DNA of 64,000 nt from an uncultured Candidatus Melainabacteria bacterium. Its GTDB lineage: Bacteria > Cyanobacteriota > Vampirovibrionia > Gastranaerophilales > Gastranaerophilaceae. The stretch spans positions 186,001 to 250,000 of the forward strand of contig CAKUTH010000004.1 of NCBI GenBank assembly GCA_934691935.1. The letters are read 5' to 3'. The notes under the pieces were generated by a model. The model ran no database searches, was not told the origin of the DNA, and saw nothing but the letters and a program-made list of their open reading frames with translations. Of the stretch, positions 61,118 through 64,000 are shown one piece after another; positions within the stretch are counted from its first letter, which is position 1; every line of letters begins with the position of its first letter. The translations under genes and the position numbers were made by a program.

Positions 61118-61757
61118 AGGTATAATTCTGTTATCAGGCGGGCTGGATTCGCTTGTTAGTCTAGGTTTAGGTGGATACAGTATTGAGTTGGCTTTGACGT
61201 TTAATTATGGTCAAAAATCTGCAAAATATGAAATTGATGCTTCTAAAAAGATTTGTGATTTTTACAATATAAAACACAAAGTTATAGAGCTGGATTGGTT
61301 GAAAAATATTACGCATACAGCACTTGTGGCAGATGTTGATTTGCCTGACAAAATTGATGAAAATTCTGCAAAAAACGTTTGGGTTCCAAACCGTAATGGC
61401 TTGTTTTTAAATATTGCAGGAAGCTTTGCGGATGGCGAAGATTATGATTATATTTTAATTGGCGCAAACAAAGAAGAAGCTGGAACTTTTTCTGATAATA
61501 CTCAAACTTTTGTTGATAGAGTTAATGCAGAATTTGAATATTCAACAAATAAACGACCAAAAGTTGTTGCACCCTTGATAAATTATGATAAAAATGATAT
61601 AGTTAAACTTGCATTGAAAAATAATATCCCGCTAAATCTTGTAAAAAGCTGTTACGCTGGCGGAGAAAAGCATTGCGGAAAATGCGAATCGTGTATTAGA
61701 TTGAAAAATGCGTTAATGTTTAATCATGCAGACAAATATATAGAGGAATTGTTTTGA
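61110..61757 (+). CDS. queC: 7-cyano-7-deazaguanine synthase
   Basis: 215 residues from ATG 61110; ATG 61101 is too close to the GGAG. PP-loop GIILLSGGLDSLVSLGL, NYGQKSAKYEIDASK, VPNRNGLFLNIAGSFAD and ANKEEAGTFSDN. Zinc cysteines in SCYAGGEKHCGKCESC. Makes preQ0 from carboxy-deazaguanine for queuosine. Overlaps the next gene (TTGA). Confidence 0.95.
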   Translation: MSRGIILLSGGLDSLVSLGLGGYSIELALTFNYGQKSAKYEIDASKKICDFYNIKHKVIELDWLKNITHTALVADVDLPDKIDENSAKNVWVPNRNGLFLNIAGSFADGEDYDYILIGANKEEAGTFSDNTQTFVDRVNAEFEYSTNKRPKVVAPLINYDKNDIVKLALKNNIPLNLVKSCYAGGEKHCGKCESCIRLKNALMFNHADKYIEELF

Positions 61758-62308
61758 AAACATTATTTATTGATAACGAAATTAAATATGAAGGCTGGCA
61801 ACTCTGCCCGCATTGGATTTATAAAAATTTTAAACTTCAAGGCGATGCAATAGTAGCATTCGTTGGTGAATGTGAAGTAAAATTGACTGAAATGGTTGAC
61901 ATTGAAGATGTAATCAACAATGAGCCTATATATAGCAAATTGATGTTGAGTTTTATCTCGGAACAATTTAATGTAGGGCTTGTTGAGGGCGTTTTTAGGC
62001 AACGCTTGTTGATTTGTAAAATTAAAGAGGCTCTCGAAAAGAGAGGCTTTTCGGTTACTCGTGACGGTGACGATTTGTTCTTTGATAACAAAAAATTGAC
62101 AGTATCTATCGCAACTAAGTCTGCAACTTCAATTCTTATTCATACTGGTGTGAATATTATTTCAGAAGGCGCACCGATTAAGGCAAGTGGTTTGCAAAGC
62201 GATATGAAAATTTCTGATATAAAAAATTTGGCACAAGAAATTATGGTACAATACTCAGAAGAAATTGATGATATTGTAATGGCATCAACAAAAGTTAGAG
62301 GTGTATAA
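61754..62308 (+). CDS. DUF366 family protein
   Basis: 184 residues from TTG 61754, overlapping the queC stop; GAGG is 7 bases upstream. KTLFIDNEIKYEGWQLCPHWIYKNF and GDAIVAFVGECEV at the N-terminus, ATKSATSILIHTGVNI and the KASGLQSDMKI stretch match the small DUF366 group. Function unknown. Its tight coupling to queC suggests a tRNA or deazaguanine link; inference only. Confidence 0.75.
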   Translation: MKTLFIDNEIKYEGWQLCPHWIYKNFKLQGDAIVAFVGECEVKLTEMVDIEDVINNEPIYSKLMLSFISEQFNVGLVEGVFRQRLLICKIKEALEKRGFSVTRDGDDLFFDNKKLTVSIATKSATSILIHTGVNIISEGAPIKASGLQSDMKISDIKNLAQEIMVQYSEEIDDIVMASTKVRGV

Positions 62309-62949
62309 TGCAAGAAGATTTAAAAAAATCAACTCACATAAGTTATAAAGAATATCAAAAAAAGGTTACTAAAAAACCAAATGAAGGCATCGCTATTTTT
62401 GTGTCTGTGTTTTTTATTTTGTTACTTTTGTTTTTGGGTATTGCAAAACAAATTTCGCCTGAAATTGATGTGTCAATTGGCGATGATGGCTCAAAAGCAA
62501 CTCAAGAAGATGAGCTTGAAAAGTCTAATATTGATGAAAGATTAAAACTATTGCAAATGGAAGATAGCAACACAGATAGTACTTTCGCTCCAGAATTGGA
62601 TGAAAAAGTTGTTGTTCCAGACAAAAAAGATTTAGCTGATAAAAATGCAGAACAACCGATTACTTTAACAGAAAAGGAAGCTAATCCAAAACCAGCAGAA
62701 ACAGCATCTCCTGCACCTGTTGTTCAATCGACTTCAAAAGTTGTAGTTGGTTATTATGCAACAAAGGAACAAGCCGAAGTCGCAAAAGGAATTATTTCTG
62801 AATCTGGCTTGAATATAAACCCGTTTGTTAGAAGTATTGGCGGTGCGTATACAATCCAAGTTGGTTCATACTCAACAAGAGAAAAAGCGCAGAGCGTTGT
62901 AAATGATTTGTTAAGAAATAACTACCCTGCAAGGATTATCGCTGAATAG
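62308..62949 (+). CDS. SPOR-domain membrane protein
   Basis: 213 residues. One N-terminal membrane helix (IAIFVSVFFILLLLFLGIA), an acidic/Glu-rich linker (EKEANPKPAETASPAPV) and a C-terminal SPOR domain (about 145-213: VVVGYYATKEQAEVAKGII, FVRSIGGAYTIQVGSYSTREKAQSVVNDLL). SPOR domains bind denuded peptidoglycan at the septum. It overlaps DUF366 by one base and is the last coding unit before the third poly-G leader. Confidence 0.85.
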   Translation: MQEDLKKSTHISYKEYQKKVTKKPNEGIAIFVSVFFILLLLFLGIAKQISPEIDVSIGDDGSKATQEDELEKSNIDERLKLLQMEDSNTDSTFAPELDEKVVVPDKKDLADKNAEQPITLTEKEANPKPAETASPAPVVQSTSKVVVGYYATKEQAEVAKGIISESGLNINPFVRSIGGAYTIQVGSYSTREKAQSVVNDLLRNNYPARIIAE

Positions 62950-62960
62950 GAGTGGATAAT

Positions 62961-63035
62961 ATGAAAAGAATTATAAATACGTTCAAAACCCTTGTGTTAC
63001 AAGGAATAGAACCCAATGGGGGGGGGGGGCTTTAA
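62961..63035 (+). CDS. Leader peptide of pilin locus 3, ends in the poly-G tract
   Basis: 24 codons. MKRIINTFKTLVLQGIEP then N and Gly codons encoded by G12, Leu, TAA. AGGAG lies 8 bases before the ATG, 11 bases after the SPOR gene stop, so it is read from the upstream operon; loci 1 and 2 instead have their own promoters. The hairpin CCTTG-TGTTA-CAAGG precedes the tract as at the other loci. Currently in the frame that stops just after the tract. Confidence 0.55.
   Translation: MKRIINTFKTLVLQGIEPNGGGGL
63018..63029 (+). repeat. Homopolymeric G12 tract
   Basis: Twelve G after AACCCAAT and before CTTTAAGCTCT; longest of the three tracts. Confidence 0.9.
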
Positions 63036-63039
63036 GCTC

Positions 63040-63393
63040 TAACGTAAGTAAGTTAGGAAGTAAGGAAGTTAGTAAGATATTATGTAACTTTACCCTCGCC
63101 CCTAAAAAAGCATGTCATTGCGAGGACGAACGAAGTGAGGACGTCGCAATCGCAAAGTCGTTGAATATTAATGAGATTACTACGTCACATTTTGCAAATG
63201 CTCCTCGTAATGACAAACTTCGTCACCCTGAACTAGTTTCAGGGTCTAAAACTCATCCTAAACTTGTCTTGGATTTGCTCCACGCTCACAGAGTTTCACA
63301 CATGTTGCCTTGCAACAGTGTGCTCAATCTGCTCGCTATCCGAACTCGCTTCACTCCGTTCGTACGCAAATCCGCTCCCTTGAAAAGGGAAGG
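63040..63393. repeat. Mosaic repeat segment in pilin leader 3
   Basis: TAAG words (63043-63080), TGTCATTGCGAGGACGAACG (63113-63132, a CHCEDERS-type repeat), CCTGAACTAGTTTCAGG hairpin (63227-63243), and the 116-base module (63278-63393) matching 23092-23209 and, inverted, 24641-24755. Every base is open in the pilin frame. Confidence 0.8.
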
Positions 63394-64000
63394 AAAATGT
63401 GCCTTTACCCTCGCAGAGGTTCTCATTACCCTTGGCATTATCGGGGTTGTGGCGGCGTTGACGTTGCCGAGTGTTATTAATAATTTTCGTGAAAAGGCGA
63501 CTGTAGCAAAGGTCAAAAAGTTTTATTCGATAATTTCTCAGGCTCATTTACAAGCACTGGAAGAAAAAGGAACTCCTGATAATTGGAATATAGGTGGTTT
63601 CCTTAATGAGGAAGGAGCTAAAAATCTTATTAATGCTTGGGCGCCGTACCTCAAAATAACTAAAATTTGTGGTAGTACTAGAGGGTGTTATAAAAATGTT
63701 GTGTATAAAGATTTATCGGGAAATCCAAGATATAATATTGATAATACAAAACCTTTTGCAAAAGCAATTTTAGCTGATGGGTTTTTAATTGATACGCAAG
63801 CTCTCTCTCCCGCTTATTGGGATGGTTACAATGGTAAAGTTTACGGTGCTGTTCATGTAGATATTAATGGTAAATCTGGGCCAAACACTTATGGAAAAGA
63901 TCATTTTCGCTTTTATGTGACTGATAAAGCAATTGTTCCTTCAGGGGTTAATACAACATTGACGTATAATTTTCATAATGCTTGTTTGAACAATGTAATG
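63302..64000 (+). CDS. Type IV pilin-like protein with poly-G leader (locus 3), 3' end outside window
   Basis: Frame is open from 62960 without an ATG until 63302, the coordinate used here; no stop is reached before the window ends. Pre-sequence MLPCNSVLNLLAIRTRF then VRKSAPLKREGKC, then the prepilin motif AFTLAEVLITLGIIGVVAALTLP. Mature part: KKFYSIISQAHLQALEEKG and the shared DINGKSGPNTYGKDHFRFYV. One extra G in the tract (G13, or G10) would fuse it to the leader peptide. It seems to be co-transcribed with the HEAT/queC operon, as no terminator intervenes. Confidence 0.75.
   Translation, partial: MLPCNSVLNLLAIRTRFTPFVRKSAPLKREGKCAFTLAEVLITLGIIGVVAALTLPSVINNFREKATVAKVKKFYSIISQAHLQALEEKGTPDNWNIGGFLNEEGAKNLINAWAPYLKITKICGSTRGCYKNVVYKDLSGNPRYNIDNTKPFAKAILADGFLIDTQALSPAYWDGYNGKVYGAVHVDINGKSGPNTYGKDHFRFYVTDKAIVPSGVNTTLTYNFHNACLNNVM

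Overview
The window is AT-rich, dense bacterial DNA. It looks like a chromosome segment of an uncultured gut-type Gastranaerophilales/Melainabacteria lineage, the non-photosynthetic relatives of Cyanobacteria. The pointers are a DUF3326 protein otherwise typical of cyanobacteria, a membrane-anchored YvcK, six type IV pilin-like proteins sharing the start AFTLAEVLITLGIIGVV, several lineage-type 'F-x-[GA]' proteins, and an outer-membrane envelope (kdsA, a beta-barrel-like protein, AMIN/Amidase_3, SPOR). The taxonomic call is inference; no rRNA gene is present.

Layout. 1-6 kb: end of an ECF sigma factor with a Spy-like periplasmic protein, cysK, then pxpA-like/yvcK/panB/coaD tightly packed. 6-9 kb: rpmG, tRNA-Trp, secE, nusG, rplK, rplA. 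9-18 kb: pilin-like genes interleaved with kdsA, an MBL hydrolase, pheS, a GlmS-like isomerase, gatB and folP. 18-25 kb: small regulators, lineage-specific proteins, a radical SAM protein, cdd, a C-terminal processing protease and large repeat blocks. 25-31 kb: an EF-hand/LysM protein, a secreted HExxH protein, a TPR protein, an FtsB/DivIC-like protein and an outer-membrane protein. 31-43 kb: two poly-G leader/pilin loci, a NarL-type regulator with a PAS kinase, gltX, a degenerate HD-GYP protein, ftsL and rsmH, and an AsmA-like protein. 43-64 kb: a DXS-like enzyme, DUF3326, murI and an amidase, tRNA-Arg, tcdA, a flippase, a sugar transporter, nadB-nadC, a membrane protein pair, and an operon of HEAT protein, queC, DUF366 and SPOR protein that runs into a third poly-G leader/pilin locus cut by the window end.

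The most interesting feature is the set of three pilin-like genes (31.1, 39.0 and 63.0 kb). Each follows a short leader ORF that ends in an uninterrupted run of 9, 11 or 12 G. From the G-run onward the pilin frame is open for 260-390 bases, through a mosaic of intergenic repeats. A one-base change of tract length, or slippage on it, would fuse leader and pilin into one protein or separate them. Two of the leaders have a matching promoter (TTGAAA-N17-xATAAT-N6-ATG) that puts the transcript start on the leader ATG. The same -10/N6/ATG geometry recurs at about ten other genes, so leaderless mRNAs look common here.

The second theme is a rich intergenic repeat population: TAAG-word hairpin arrays, GTCATTCTGAG palindromes and GC-richer mosaic modules. 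These have also entered coding sequence, in folP and in the pilin leaders.
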